NCBI GenBank assembly: GCA_009760855.2
Contig: WPIO01000413.1
Location: 1 to 53,426 of the forward strand
Source: Cristatella mucedo
Taxonomy: Eukaryota; Bryozoa; Phylactolaemata; Cristatellidae
Reading direction: 5' to 3'
Length of the DNA stretch: 53,426 nucleotides
Positions within the stretch are counted from its first letter, which is position 1, and each line of letters begins with the position of its first letter. This document shows positions 37,914 through 50,894 of this stretch, in pieces. Both the position numbers and the translations under genes were made by a program. A model generated the notes under the pieces. It was not told the origin of the DNA. It did not search any database and worked only from the letters and a program-made list of their open reading frames with translations.

Positions 37914-40900
37914 CTCTTCTGCAAGCTACCCCACGCTCTGACGAGCAAATTAAAAGTGTGTAAATAATCCGTGATCTGCTGCGAACTCGTGCGAAATGAA
38001 CTATTCGAGTGGGAATGGCCTCAAGCAAGGTGAAGCAATCTGCCGTCAGCTACTGCACGCTCTGACGAGCAGATTTGAAGTGTGCAGATATTCTGTGATC
38101 TGCTGCCAACTTAAGCTAAATGAGTTATTCAAGGGTGAATGGCTTAAAGCGAATTGCATCACTCTTGTGCAAGCTACCCCATGCTGCGACAAGCAAATTA
38201 TAAGTGTGTAAATAATCCGTGATCTGCTGCGAACTCGTGCGAAATGAATTATTGAAGTGCGAATAGCTTCAAGAAAGGTGCAGCACTTTGCTGCCAGCTA
38301 CTGCAGGCTTCGACGAGCAGATTTTAAGAGTTTACATATTCCGCGAACTGCTGCACACTCGAACGAAATGAGTTTTTTAAGTGCGAATGTCTTAAAACAA
38401 GGTGCAGCACTCTGCTGCAAGCTACCACATGCTGCCACGAGCAGGTTTGAATCGTAAAGATATTCCTCAATCCGCTGCGAACTTGTGCGAAATGATCTAT
38501 TTATGTGCGAATTGCCTCAAGCAAGGTGCAGCACTCTGCTGCCAGCTACCGCAGGCTCTGACGAGCAGATTAAAAGTATGTAAATATTCAGCAATCTGCT
38601 GCGAACTCGTGCGAAATGAATAATTGAAGTGCAAGTTGCTTAAAGCAAGGTGCAGCATTTTGCACCAAGTGACTGCACACTGCAACGAGCTAATTTGAAG
38701 TGTGAAAATATTCCACGATCTGCAGCTAACTCGTGCGAAATGAGTTATTTAAGTTCGATTGGCTTAAAAAAAGCTGAAGCACTTTGCTGCCAGCTACTGC
38801 AAGCTGTGACGAGCAGATTTGATATTTCTAGTTATTCGGCAATCAGCTGCTACCTCGTACGAAATGAGTTAGTCAAGTGCGAATGGCTTTTAGCAAGGTG
38901 CAGCACTCTGCAGCCAGCTACCGCACGGTACGACGAGCAGATTTGAAGTGTAAAAATATTCCGCGATCTGCAGCGAACTCGTGCGAAATGATCCATTCAA
39001 GTGCGAATGGACTAAAACAAGGGTCAGCACTCAGCTGCCAGCTACCGCACGCTTCGAAAAGCAGAGTTAAAGTCTGTAGATATTCAGCCGTCTGCTGCGA
39101 ACTACAGCACGGTGTGTCACGGGGATTTAAAGTGTGTAGATAATCCGCGATCCCATGCGAAGTCGTGCGAAACAAGGTATTCAAGTGCGAATGGCTTAAA
39201 ACAAGGTGCAGCACTCAGCTGCCTGCTACCGCATTCTCCGACAAGCAGATTTAAAGTGTGTAGATATTCCACAATCTGCTGCGAACTCGAGCGAAATAAG
39301 TTATTCAAGGGTGAATGGCTTAAAGCGAATTGCATCACTCTTCTGCAAGCTACCCCACGCTCCGACGAGCAAATTAAAAGTGTGTAAATAATCCGTGATC
39401 TGCTGCGAACTCGTGCGAAATGAACTCTTCGAGTGGGAATGGCCTCAAGCAAGGTGCACCACTCTGCTGCCAGCTAACTCAGGCTCAGACGAGCAGATTA
39501 AAAGTATGTAAATATTCTGAAAGCTGCTGCGAACTCGTACGAAATGAATAATTTAAGTGCAAGTTGCTTAAAGCAAGGTGCAACACTTTGCACCAAGTGA
39601 CTTCACACTGCGACGAGCTAATTTGAAGTGTGAAAATATTCCGTGATCTGCAGCTAACTCGTGCGAAATGAGTTATTCAAGTTCGATTGGCTTAAAAAAA
39701 GGTAAAGCACTCTGCTGCCAGCTACCGAACGCTGTGACGAGCAGATTTGATATTTCTAGATATTCTGCAATCAGCTGCTAGCTCGTACGAAATGAGTTAG
39801 TCAAGTGGGAATGGCTTTTAACAAGGTGCAGCACTCAGCTGCTAGCTACCGCATGGTACTACGAGCAGATTTGAAGTGTAAAAATATTCCGCGATCATCA
39901 GCGAACTCGTGCGAACTGAACTAATTAATTGCGAATTGACTAAAACAAGGTGGAGCACTCAGCTTGCCAGCTACTGCACGTTCCAACAAGCTGATTAAAA
40001 GTTGGTAGATATTCCACGATCTGCTGCTAAGTCATGCGAAAAGAGTTATTCAAGTGCTAATGGCTTAAAACAAATTGCATCAACCTCCTGTCAGCTCTCA
40101 CACGCACCGACGAGCAGATTAAAAGTGTCTACATATTCCGCGAACTGCTGTGAACTCAAACGAAATGGGTTATTCAATTGCGAATAGCCTAAAAGAAGGT
40201 GCAGCAGTCTGCTGCAAGCTACAGCACGGTGTGTCACTGAGATTTAACGTGTGCAGATAATCCGCGATCCCATGCGAAGTCGTGCAAAATGAGGTATTCA
40301 AGTGCAAATGGCTTAAAACAAGGTACTGCACTCAGCTTCCTGCTACGGCACGCTCCGACAAGCAGATTTAAAGTGTGTAGATATTCCACAATCTGCTGCG
40401 AACTCGTGCGAAATGAGTTATTTAAGGGTGAATGGCTTAATGCTAGGAGCACCACTGTGCTGCCAGAGTCTGCTCGCTGCAACGAGCAGATTAAAAGCGT
40501 GTAGATAGTCTATGATCTGCCGCGAACTCGTGCGAAATGAATTATTTAAGTGCCAATAGCTTAAAGAAAGGTGCAGCAATCTGCTGCAAGCTACCGCACG
40601 CTCCGACGCTCAGATTTGAAGTGTCTACATATTCTGCGAACTGCTGCCAACACGAGCGAAATGATTTTTTCGAGTGCAAATGGCTTAAAACAAGGTACAG
40701 GACTCTGCTGCAAGCTACCGCATGCTGCCACGAGCAGGTTTGAATCGTGTAGATATTCCGCGATCTGCTGCGAACTCAATTGAAATGATGTATTCATGTG
40801 CGAGTGGCCTCAAGCAAGGTGCAGCACTCTGCTGCCAGCTACCGAAGGCTCTGACGAGCAGATTAAAAGTATGTAAATATTCAGCAATGTGCTGCGAACT

Positions 40901-41199
40901 CGTGCGAAATGAATAATTGAAGTGCAAGTTGCTCAAAGCTAGGTGCAGCACTTTGAACCAAGTGACCACACTCTGTGACGTGCTAATTTGAAGTGTGAAA
41001 ATATTCCGCGATCTGCAGCGAACTTGTGCGAAATGATCTATTCGAGTGGGAATGGCCTCAAGCAAGGTGCAGCAATCTGCCGTCAGCTACCGCATGCTCT
41101 GACGAGCAGATTTGAAGTGTGTAGATATTCCGCGATCTGCAGCTAACTCGTGCGAAATGAGTTATTCAAGGGTGAATGGCTTAAAGCGAATTGCATCAC
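37914..41199 (+). repeat. 3.29-kb HOR unit W2
   Basis: Second W copy, about 3285 bp after W1, with the same monomer order. It carries the half monomer at 39061-39120 and block V copy 3 at about 39465-40275. From 38257 to about 39457 it is nearly identical to W3 (41294-42494 region): between about 38280 and 39440 I see only two substitutions. Confidence 0.92.
39061..39120 (+). repeat. 60-bp half monomer in W2
   Basis: Same truncated unit as at 35777, with joint gcgaact to acagcacgg. Unit starts at 39061 and 39121 are 60 bp apart. Confidence 0.92.
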
Positions 41200-42443
41200 T
41201 CTTCTGCAAGCTACCCCACGCTCTGACGAGCAAATTAAAAGTGTGTAAATAATCCGTGATCTGCTGCGAACTCGTGCGAAATGAATTATTGAAGTGCGAA
41301 TAGCTTCAAGAAAGGTGCAGCACTTTGCTGCCAGCTACTGCAGGCTTCGACGAGCAGATTTTAAGAGTTTACATATTCCGCGAACTGCTGCACACTCGAA
41401 CGAAATGAGTTTTTTAAGTGCGAATGTCTTAAAACAAGGTGCAGCACTCTGCTGCAAGCTACCACATGCTGCCACCAGCAGGTTTGCATCGTAAAGATAT
41501 TCCTCAATCCGCTGCGAACTTGTGCGAAATGATCTATTTATGTGCGAATTGCCTCAAGCAAGGTGCAGCACTCTGCTGCCAGCTACCGCAGGCTCTGACG
41601 AGCAGATTAAAAGTATGTAAATATTCAGCAATCTGCTGCGAACTCGTGCGAAATGAATAATTGAAGTGCAAGTTGCTTAAAGCAAGGTGCAGCATTTTGC
41701 ACCAAGTGACTGCACACTGCAACGAGCTAATTTGAAGTGTGAAAATATTCCACGATCTGCAGCTAACTCGTGCGAAATGAGTTATTTAAGTTCGATTGGC
41801 TTAAAAAAAGCTGAAGCACTTTGCTGCCAGCTACTGCAAGCTGTGACGAGCAGATTTGATATTTCTAGTTATTCGGCAATCAGCTGCTACCTCGTACGAA
41901 ATGAGTTAGTCAAGTGCGAATGGCTTTTAGCAAGGTGCAGCACTCTGCAGCCAGCTACCGCACGGTACGACGAGCAGATTTGAAGTGTAAAAATATTCCG
42001 CGATCTGCAGCGAACTCGTGCGAAATGATCCATTCAAGTGCGAATGGACTAAAACAAGGGTCAGCACTCAGCTGCCAGCTACCGCACGCTTCGAAAAGCA
42101 GAGTTAAAGTCTGTAGATATTCAGCCGTCTGCTGCGAACTACAGCACGGTGTGTCACGGGGATTTAAAGTGTGTAGATAATCCGCGATCCCATGCGAAGT
42201 CGTGCGAAACAAGGTATTCAAGTGCGAATGGCTTAAAACAAGGTGCAGCACTCAGCTGCCTGCTACCGCATTCTCCGACAAGCAGATTTAAAGTGTGTAG
42301 ATATTCCACAATCTGCTGCGAACTCGAGCGAAATAAGTTATTCAAGGGTGAATGGCTTAAAGCGAATTGCATCACTCTTCTGCAAGCTACCCCACGCTCC
42401 GACGAGCAAATTAAAAGTGTGTAAATAATCCGTGATCTGCTGC
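41200..42443 (+). repeat. 3.29-kb HOR unit W3 (partial)
   Basis: Third W copy, truncated on the right at about 42443 where block X begins. Two monomers (249 bp) present in W2 at about 38000-38250 are missing at about 41282, which changes the offset from 3285 to 3037 without losing phase. The only substitutions I saw against W2 are near 41475 (gccaccagcagg instead of gccacgagcagg) and 41487 (tttgcatc instead of tttgaatc). Confidence 0.92.
42098..42157 (+). repeat. 60-bp half monomer in W3
   Basis: Same truncated unit again, with unit starts at 42098 and 42158. The same joint in all three copies shows that the truncation came before amplification of W. Confidence 0.92.
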
Positions 42444-42990
42444 GAACTCGTGCGAAATGATTTATTCAAATGCGAATGGCTTAAAGCAAATTGCATCACT
42501 CTTCTGCAAGCTACCCCATGCTCCGACGAGCAAATTATAAGTGTGTGGATAATCCGTGATCTGCTGCGAACTCGTGCGAAATGAATTATTAAAGTGCGAA
42601 TGGCTTAAAACAAGGTGCAGCACTCTCCTGCAAGCTACCGCATGCTGCCACGAGCAGGTTTGAAAAGTGAAGATATTCCGCAATCCGCTGAAAACTCGTG
42701 CGAATCGAGTTATTGAGGGCGAATGGCCCAAAACAAGGCGCTGCACTCAGCTGCCTGCTACCACACGCTTCGAAAAGCAGAGTTAAAGTCTGTAGATATT
42801 CTGCCATCTGCTGCGATCTCGTGTGAAATGAGGTATTCAAGTGCGAATGGCTTAAAACAAATTGCAACACTCTGCTGCTAGGTACCGCATGCTCCGACGA
42901 GCAGATTAAAAGTGTCTACATATTCTGCAAACTGCTGCGAACTCGTACGAAATGAGTTATTCCAGGTTGAATTGCTTAATGCTAGGTGCA
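42444..42990 (+). repeat. Block X, copy 1
   Basis: About four monomers with the rare variants gtgtggataatccgtg, cactctcctgcaagc, gaaaagtgaagatattccg and gcgaatcgagttattgaggg. It recurs at 53006-53426 (offset 10555). Over 42451-42729 versus 53006-53284 the two appear identical. Confidence 0.9.
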
Positions 42991-45900
42991 GCACTGTGCT
43001 GCCAGAGACTGCTCGCTGCGACGAGCTGATTAAAAGTTTGTAGATAATCTGCGATCTGCTGCGAACTCGTGCGATAGGAGTTAATCAAGTGAGCATGGCG
43101 AAAAACAAATTTAATCACTCTGCTCCTAGCTACTGCACGCTGGAACGAGATGACTTAAAGTGTCTAGATATTCCGTGATCTGCAACGAACTCGAGCGAAA
43201 TGAATTGTGGAAGTGTGAGTGGCATAAACCAAGGTGCTGCACTCGGCTGCCAGCTACAGCAGGCTGGGACGAGCTGACTTGAAGTGTGAAAATATTCAGC
43301 TATCTGCGGCGAACTCGTCCGAATTGAGTTATTTAAGTTCGAATGGCATAAAACAAGGTGAAGCACTCTGCTGCCAGCAGCCGCACGCTCCGACGAGACG
43401 ATTTAAAGTGTGTAGAGAATCTGCGATCTGCTGCTAACTCGTGCGAAATGAGTTATTCAAGTGCGAATGGCTTAAATCAAATTGCATCACACTGCTGCCA
43501 GCTATTGCACCATGCGACTAGCAGATTTGACGTTTCTAGGTATTCTGCGATCTGCTGGGAACTCGTGCAAAATTAGTCATTCAAGTGCGAATGGCTTAAA
43601 ACCAGGTGCAGCACTCAGCTGCCAGCTTCTGCATGCTACAACAAGCAAATTTGAAGTCTGAAATTATTCTGCGATCTGCTGCGAACTCGTGCAAAATGAT
43701 CTATTCGAATGGGAATGGCCTCAAGCAAGGTGCTGCAATCTGCCATTAGCTACAGCCCGCTCTGACGAGCAAATTTGTAGTGTGTAGATATACTGCGATC
43801 TGCTGCCAACTCGAGCGAAATGAGTTATTCAAGGGTGAATGATTTAACGCTAGGTGCAGCACTGTGCTGCCAGAGACTGCTTGCTAAAACGAGAAGATTA
43901 AAAGAGCATAGATAGTATGCGATCTGCTGCGAACTCGTGCTAAATGAATAATTGAAGTGCCAATAGCTTAAAGAAAGGTGCAGCAATCTGCTGCCAGCTA
44001 CTGCACGCTCTGACGAGCAGATTTGAAGTGTCTACGTATTCTGCGAACTGCTGCCAACACTAGCGAAATGAGGTTTTTAAGTGCAAATAGCTTAAAACAA
44101 GGTGCAGCACTCTGCTGCAAGCTACCGCATGCTGCCACGAGCAGGTTTGAATCGTGTAGATATTCTGTGATCTGCTGCGAACTCGATTGAAATGATGTAT
44201 TCATGTGCGAATGGCCTCAAGCAAGGTGCAGCACTCTGCTGCCAGCTACCTCAGGCTCTGACGAGCAGATTAAATGTATGTAAAAATTCCGCAATCTGCT
44301 GCCAACTAGTGGGAAATGAGTTATTTTAGGGCGAATGGCCTAAAACAAAGTGCAGCACTCAGCTGCCAGCTACCGCACTCTTTGAAAAGCAGATTTAAAG
44401 TCTGTAGATATTTTGCCATCTGCTGCGAACTCGTGTGAAATGAGGTATTCAAGTATGAATGGCTTAAAACAAATTCCATCACTCTGCTGCTAGGTACGGC
44501 AGGCTCCGACGAGCAGATTAAAAGTGTCTACATATTCCGCAAACTGCTGCGAACTCGTACGAAATGAGTTATTCAAGGTTGAATTGCTTAATGCTAGGTG
44601 CAGCAGTGTGCTGCCAAAGACTACTCCCTGCGACGAGCTGATTAAAAGTGTGCAGATAATCTGCGATCTGCTGCTAACTCTTGCAAAAGGAGTTATTCAA
44701 GTGCGAATGGCGTAAAACAAATTGAATCACTCTGCTCCCAGCTACTGCACGCAGGGACGAGATTACTTAAAGTGTCTAGATATTTCGCGATCTGCTGCGA
44801 ACTCAAGCGAAATGAATTATTGAAGTGTTAGTGGCATAAAGCAAGGTGCTGCACTCGGCTGCCAGCTACAGCAAGCTGGGAAGAGCTTACTTGAAATGTG
44901 AAAATATTCCACTATCTGCGGCGAACTCGTCCGAAATGAGTTATTTAAGTTCGAATGGCATAAAACAAGGTGAAGCACTCTGCTGCCAGAAGCCACAAGC
45001 TCCGACGAGACGATTTAAAGTGTGTAGAGAAGCTGATTGAAAGTCTGAAGATATTCCACGATCTGCGGCGAAGTCGTGCGAAAAGAGTTATTTGAGTGCT
45101 AATGGCTTAAAACAAATTGCATCAACCTTCTGTCAGCTCTCACAAGCACCGACGAGCAGATTAAAAGTGTCTACATGTTCAGCGAACTGCTGCGAAGTCG
45201 AACGGAATGAGTCATTCAAGTGCGAATAGCCTAAAAGAAGGTGCAGCACTCTGCTGCGAGCTACAGCACGGTGTGTCACGGAGATTTAAAGTGTGTAGAT
45301 AATCCGCGATCCCATGCGACGTCGTGCGAAATGAGGTATTCAAGTGCGAACGGCTCAAAACAAGGTGGGGCACTCTGCTGCCAGCTACTGCACGCTCCGA
45401 CAAGCAGATTTAAAGTGTGTAGATATTCCACAATCTGCTGCTAACTCGTGCGAAATGAGTTATTCAAATGCGAATGGCTTAAAGCGAATTGGATCACTCT
45501 TCTGCAAGCTACCCTATGCTCCGACGTGCAAATTATAAGTGTGTAGATAATCCGTGATCTGCTGTGAACTCGTTCGAAATGAATTATTGATGTGCGAATT
45601 GCTTAAAGAAAGGTGCAGCACTCTGCTGCCAGCTACTGCAGGCTCCGACGAGCAGATTTAAAGTGGTTACATATACCGCGAACTGCTGCCAACTCGAACG
45701 AAATGAATTTTTCTAGTGCGAATGGCTTAAAACAAGGTGCAGCACTCTGCTGTAAGCTACCGCATGCTGCCACGAGGAGGTTTGAAACTTGTAGCTATTC
45801 TGCAATCCGCTGGGAACTCGTTCGAAACGAGTTATTGAGGGCGAATGGCCTAAAACAAGGCGCAGCACTTAGCTGCCGGATACTGCTCGCTGTGACGTGG

Positions 45901-46929
45901 AGATTAAAGGTGTGTAGAAAATCTGCAATCTGCTGCGAACTCGTGCGAAATGAATTATTGAATTGCGAATAGCTTAAAGAACGGTGCAGCACTCTGCTGC
46001 CAGATACCTCACACACCGACGAGCAGATTTGAAGTGTCTATGTATTCCACAAACTGCTGCCAACAAGAGCGAAATGAGTTTTTCAAGTGGGAATAGCTTA
46101 AAACAAGGTGCAGGACTCTGCTGCAAGCTACCGCATCCTGCCACGAGCAAGTTTGAATCGTGTAGATATTCCGCTATCTGCTGTAAACTCGTGCGAAATG
46201 AGTTATTTAAGGGCGAATGGCCTAAAACAAGGTGCAGCACACAGCTGCCAGCTACCACAGGCTTGGAAAAGCAGATTTAAAGTCTGTAGATATTCTGCCA
46301 TCTGCTGCGAACTCGTGTGAAATGAGGTATTCAAGTGCGAATGGCTTAAAACAAATTGCATCACTCTGCTGCTAGGTACCACATGCTCCGATGAGCAGAT
46401 TAAAAGTGTCTACATATTCTGCAAACTGCTGCCAACTCGTACGAAATGAGTTTTTTAAGGGTGAATTGCTTAATGCTGGGTGCAGCACTGTGCTGCCAGA
46501 AACTGCTCGCTGCGACGAGCTGATTAAAAGTGTGTAGATAATCTGCGATCTGCTGCGAACTCGTGCTAAAGGAATTAATCAAGTGCGAATGGCATAAAAC
46601 AAATTGAATCACTCTTCTGCAAGCTACCCTATGCTCCGACGAGCAAATTATCAGTGTAAATAATCCTTGATCTGCTGTGAACTTGTGCGAAATGATTTAT
46701 TAAAGTTCGAATAGCTTAAAGAAAGGTGCAGCACTCTGCTGCAAGCTACTGCAGGCTCCGACGAGCCGATTTTAAGTGCTTACATATTCTGTGAACAGCT
46801 GCTAACTTGAACGAAATGAGTTTTTCGAGAGCGAATGGCTTAAAACAAGGTGCAGCACTCCACCGCAAGCTACCGCATGCTGCCACAAGCAGGTTTAAAA
46901 CGTGTAGATATTCCACAATCCGCTGCGAA
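42991..46929 (+). repeat. Older mosaic satellite segment, no gene
   Basis: About 32 monomers of many variants, more diverged from the other blocks and without long colinear copies. It includes a five-unit cassette at about 43148-43690, a second incomplete cassette at about 44760-45031, a unit with the acagcacggtgtgtcacgg tail near 45260, and several gcaggttt units. I see nothing but satellite. Confidence 0.85.
45009..45031 (+). repeat. 23-bp monomer stub
   Basis: A gacgattt-type unit begins at 45009 and breaks off after 23 bases (gtgtagagaa), followed at once by a new start box gctgattgaaag at 45032. About 101 bp of the monomer is missing. The joint is out of register, and I found no second copy, so it looks like a single late deletion or exchange. 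Confidence 0.85.
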
Positions 46930-47820
46930 CTCGTGCGAAATGAGTTATTGAGGGCGAACGGCCTAAAACAAGGAGCAGCACTCAGCTGCCAGCTACCGCA
47001 CGCTTCGAAAAGCAGATTTAAAGTCTGTAGATATTCCGCCATCTGCTGCCAACTCGTGTGAAATGGGTTATTCAAGTGCGAATGGCTTAAAACAAATTGC
47101 ATCACTCTGCTGCTACATACAGCATGCTCCGACGAGCAGATTTAAAGTGTCTACATATTCTGCAAACTGCTGCGAACTCGTACGAAATGAGTTATTCAAG
47201 GGTGAATGGCTTAATGCTAGGTGCAGCAGTGTGCTGCCAGAGACTGCTCGCTGCGACGAGCTGATTAAAAGTGTGTAGATAATCTGCGATCTGCTGCGAA
47301 CTCTTGCAAAAGGAGTTAATCAAGTGCGAATGGCATAAAACGAATTGAATCACTCTGCTCCCAGCTACTGCACGCTGGGACGAAATGACATAAAGTGTCT
47401 AGATATTCAGCGATCTGCTGCGAACTCGAGCGAAATGAATTATTGAAGTGTGAGTGGCATAAAGCGAGGTGCTGCACTCGGCTGCCAGCTACAGCAAGCT
47501 GGGACGAGCTGACTTGAAGTGTGAAAATATTCAGCTATCTGCGTCAAACTCGTCCGAAATGAGTTATTTAAGTTCGAATGGCTTAAAACAAGGTGTAGCA
47601 CTCTGCTGCCCACTGCCGCACGCTCCGACGAGACGATTTAAAGTGTGTAGAGAATCTGCGATCTGCTGCTAACTCGTTCGAAATAAGTTATTCAAGTGCG
47701 AATGGCTTAAACCAAATTGCATCACTCTGCTGCCAACTATTGCAGGCTGCGACGAGCAGATTTGAAGTTTCTAGGTATTCTGCGATCTGCTGCGAACTCG
47801 TGGAAAATGAGTCATTCAAG
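46930..47820 (+). repeat. Block Y, copy 1 (with cassette)
   Basis: About seven monomers that recur at 50895-51785 (offset 3965, 32 monomers). The order is a gagggcgaa unit, aaagtctgtagatattccgc, ggtgcagcagtgtgctgcc, aaaggagttaatc, gatgact (47380), gctgactt (47505), gacgattt (47628) and gcagatttgaagtttctagg (47758). Differences are scattered substitutions, so this duplication is older than W. Confidence 0.85.
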
Positions 47821-49369
47821 TGCGAATGGCTTAAAACCAGGTGCAGCACTCAGCTGCCAGCTTCTGCACGCTACGACAAGCAACTTTGAAGTCTGAAAAT
47901 ATTCTGCGATCTGCTGCGAACTCTTGCGAAATGATCTAATCGAGTGGAAAAGGCCTCAAGCGAGGTGCAGCAATCTGCCGTCAGCTACCGCACGCTCTGA
48001 CGAGCAGTTTTGAAGTGTGTAGATATTCTGCGATCTGCTGTGAACTCGAGCGAAATGAGTTATTCAAGGATGAATGGCTTAAAGCGAATTGCATCACTCT
48101 TCTGGAAGCTACCCCATGCTCCGACGAGCAAATTATAAGTGTGTAAATAATCCGTGATCTGCTGCGAACTTGTGCGAAATGAATTATTGAAGTTCGAATA
48201 GCTTAAAGAAAGGTGCAGCAATCTGCTGCCAGCTACTGCAGGCTCCGACGAGAAGATTTCAAGTGCTAACATATTCTGCGAACTGTTGCCAACTCGAACG
48301 AAATGAGTTTTTCAAGTGCGAATGGCTTAAAACAAGGTGCAGCACTCTGCTGCAAGCTACCGCATGCTGCCACGAGCAGGTTTGAAACTTGTAGATATTC
48401 CACAATCCACTGCGAACTCGTGCGAAATGAGTTATTTAAGTTCGAATGGCTTAAAACAAGGTGCAGCACTCGGCTGCCAGCTGCCGCAAGCTCCGACCAC
48501 ACGATTTAAATTGTGCAGAGAATTTGCGATCTGCTGCTAACTCGTGCGAAATAAGTTATTCAAGTGTGAATGGCTTAAACCTAATTTCATCACTCTGGTG
48601 CCAGCTATTGCACGCTGCGACGAGCAGATTTGAAGTTTCTAGGTATTCTGCGATCTGCTGCGAACTCGTGCAAAATGAGTCATTCAAGTGGGAATGGCTA
48701 AAAACCACGTGCAGCACTCAGCCGCCAGCTTCTGTATGCTACGATAAGCAAACTTAAAGTCTGAAAATATTCTGCGATCTGCTGGGAACTCGTGCGAAAT
48801 GATCTATTCGAGTGGGAATGGCCTCAAGCAAGGTAAAGCAATCTGCCTTCAGCTACCGCACGCTCTGACGAGCTGTTTTAAAGTGTGTAGATATTCTGCG
48901 ATCTGCTGCGAACTCGAGCGAAATGAGTTATTCAAGGGTGAATGGCTTAAAGCGAATTGCATCACTCTTCTGCAAGCTACCCTATGCTCCGACGAGCAAA
49001 TTATCAGTGTGTAAATAATCCTTGATCTGCTGCGAACTTGTGCGAAATGATCTGATCGAGTGAAAATGGCCTCAAGCCAGGTGCAGCAATCTGCCGTCAG
49101 CTACCTCAGGCTCTGACGAGCCGATTTGAAGTGTGTAGATATTCCGTGATGTGCAGCGAACTTGAGCGAAAGGAGTTATTCAAAGGTGAATGGCTTAAAG
49201 CGAATTGCATCACTCTTCTGCAAGCTACCCCATGCTCCGACGAGCAAATTATAAGTGTGTAAATAATCCGTGATCTACTGAGAACTCGTGCGAAATGAAT
49301 AATTGAATTGTGAATAGCTTAAAGAAAGGTGCAGCACTCTGCTGCCAGCTATGGCATGCTGCGTCGAGC
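47821..49369 (+). repeat. Mosaic satellite segment, no gene
   Basis: About twelve monomers, including the gcaactttgaagtctgaaaat unit, a partial cassette (gacgattt-like cacgattt near 48500, gcagatttgaagtttctagg near 48626) and several gcaaattat units. Only satellite sequence is visible. Confidence 0.83.
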
Positions 49370-50549
49370 AGATTTGAAGTTTCTAGGTATTCTGCGATCT
49401 GCTGCGAACTCGTTGAAAATGAGTTATTTAAGTTCGAATGGCTTACAACAAGGTGCAGCACTCTGCTGCAAGCTACTGCATGCTGCCACGAGCAGGTTTG
49501 GTTCGTGTAGATATTCCGCAATCCTCAGCAAACTCGTGCGAAATGAGTTATTGAGGGCGAATGGCCTAAAACAAGGTGCAGCACTTAGCTGCCAGCTACT
49601 GCAAGCTTCGAAAAGCAGATTTAAAGTCTGTAGATATTCCGCCATCTGCTGCCAATTCGTGTGAAATGGGTTATTCAAGTGCGAATGGCCTAAAACAAAT
49701 TGCATCACTCTGCTGCTAGGTACAGCATTCTCGGACGAGCAGATTAAAAGTGTCTACATATTCCTGAAACTGCTGCGAACTCGTACGAAATGAGTTATTC
49801 AAGGGTGAATGGCTTAATAATAGGTGCAGCACTGTGCTGCCAGAGACTGCTCGCTGCGACGAGCTGATTAAAAGTGTGTAGATAATCTGTGATCTGCTGC
49901 GAACTCTTACAAATAGAGTTATTCAAGTACGAATGGCTTAAACCAAAATGCAACACTCTGCTGCCAGCTATTGCAAGCTGTGACGAGCAGATTTGAAGTT
50001 TCTAGGTATTCTGCGATCTGCTGCGAACTCGTGGAAAATGAGTTATTTAAGTTCGAATGGCTTACAACAAGGTGCAGCACTCTGCTGCAAGCTACTGCAT
50101 GCTGCCACGAGCAGGTTTGGTTCGTGTAGATATTCCGCAATCCTTAGCAAACTCGTGCGAAATGAGTTATTGAGGGCGAACGGCCTAAAACAAGGTGCAG
50201 CACTTAGCTGCCAGCTACTGCAAGCTTCGAAAAGCAGATTTAAAGTCTGTAGATATTCCGCCATCTGCTGCCAATTCGTGTGAAATGGGTTATTCAAGTG
50301 CGAATGGCCTAAAACAAATTGCATCACTCTGCTGCTAGGTACAGCATTCTCGGACGAGCAGATTAAAAGTGTCTACATATTCCGCAAACTGCTGCGAACT
50401 CGTACGAAATGAGTTATTCAAGGGTGAATGGCTTAATGCTAGGTGCAGCAGTGTGCTGCCAGAGACTGCTCGCTGGGACGAGCTGATTAAAAGTGTGTAG
50501 ATAATCTGTGATCTGCTGCGAACTCTTGCAAATAGAGTTATTCAAGTGC
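49370..50549 (+). repeat. Five-monomer (619-bp) tandem duplication
   Basis: Bases 49370-49930 match 49989-50549 at an offset of 619 bp. Both copies contain the private variants gcaggtttggttcg, cttacaacaagg, cagcattctcggac and the gagttattgagggcga unit. The few differences include cctcagc versus ccttagc near 49533, ttcctgaaac versus ttccgcaaac near 49762, and aataatagg versus aatgctagg near 49817. Confidence 0.92.
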
Positions 50550-50894
50550 GAATGGCGTAAAACAAATTGAATCACTCTGCTCCCAGCTACTGCACGCAGG
50601 GACGAGATGACTTAAAGTGTCTAGAAATTTCGCGATCTGCTGCGATCTCGAACGTAATGAATTAATTTAGTGTGAGTGGCATAAAGCAAGGTGCTGCACT
50701 CGGCTGCCAGCTACAGCAAGCTGGGACGAGCTGACTTGAAGTGTAAAAATATTCCGCTATCTGAGGCAAATTCGTCCGAAACGAGTTATTTAAGTTCGAA
50801 TGGCTTAAAACAAGGTGCAGCACTCTGCTGCTAGGTACAGCAGGCTCCGACGAGCAAATTAAAAGTGTCTACATATACTGCAAACTGCTGCGAA
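50550..50894 (+). repeat. Truncated cassette between Z and Y2
   Basis: A gatgactt unit (50602) and a gctgactt unit (50726) are followed, in phase at about 50830, by a tgctaggtacagcaggc monomer instead of the expected gacgattt unit. The third to fifth cassette members were lost by an in-register exchange. Confidence 0.83.
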
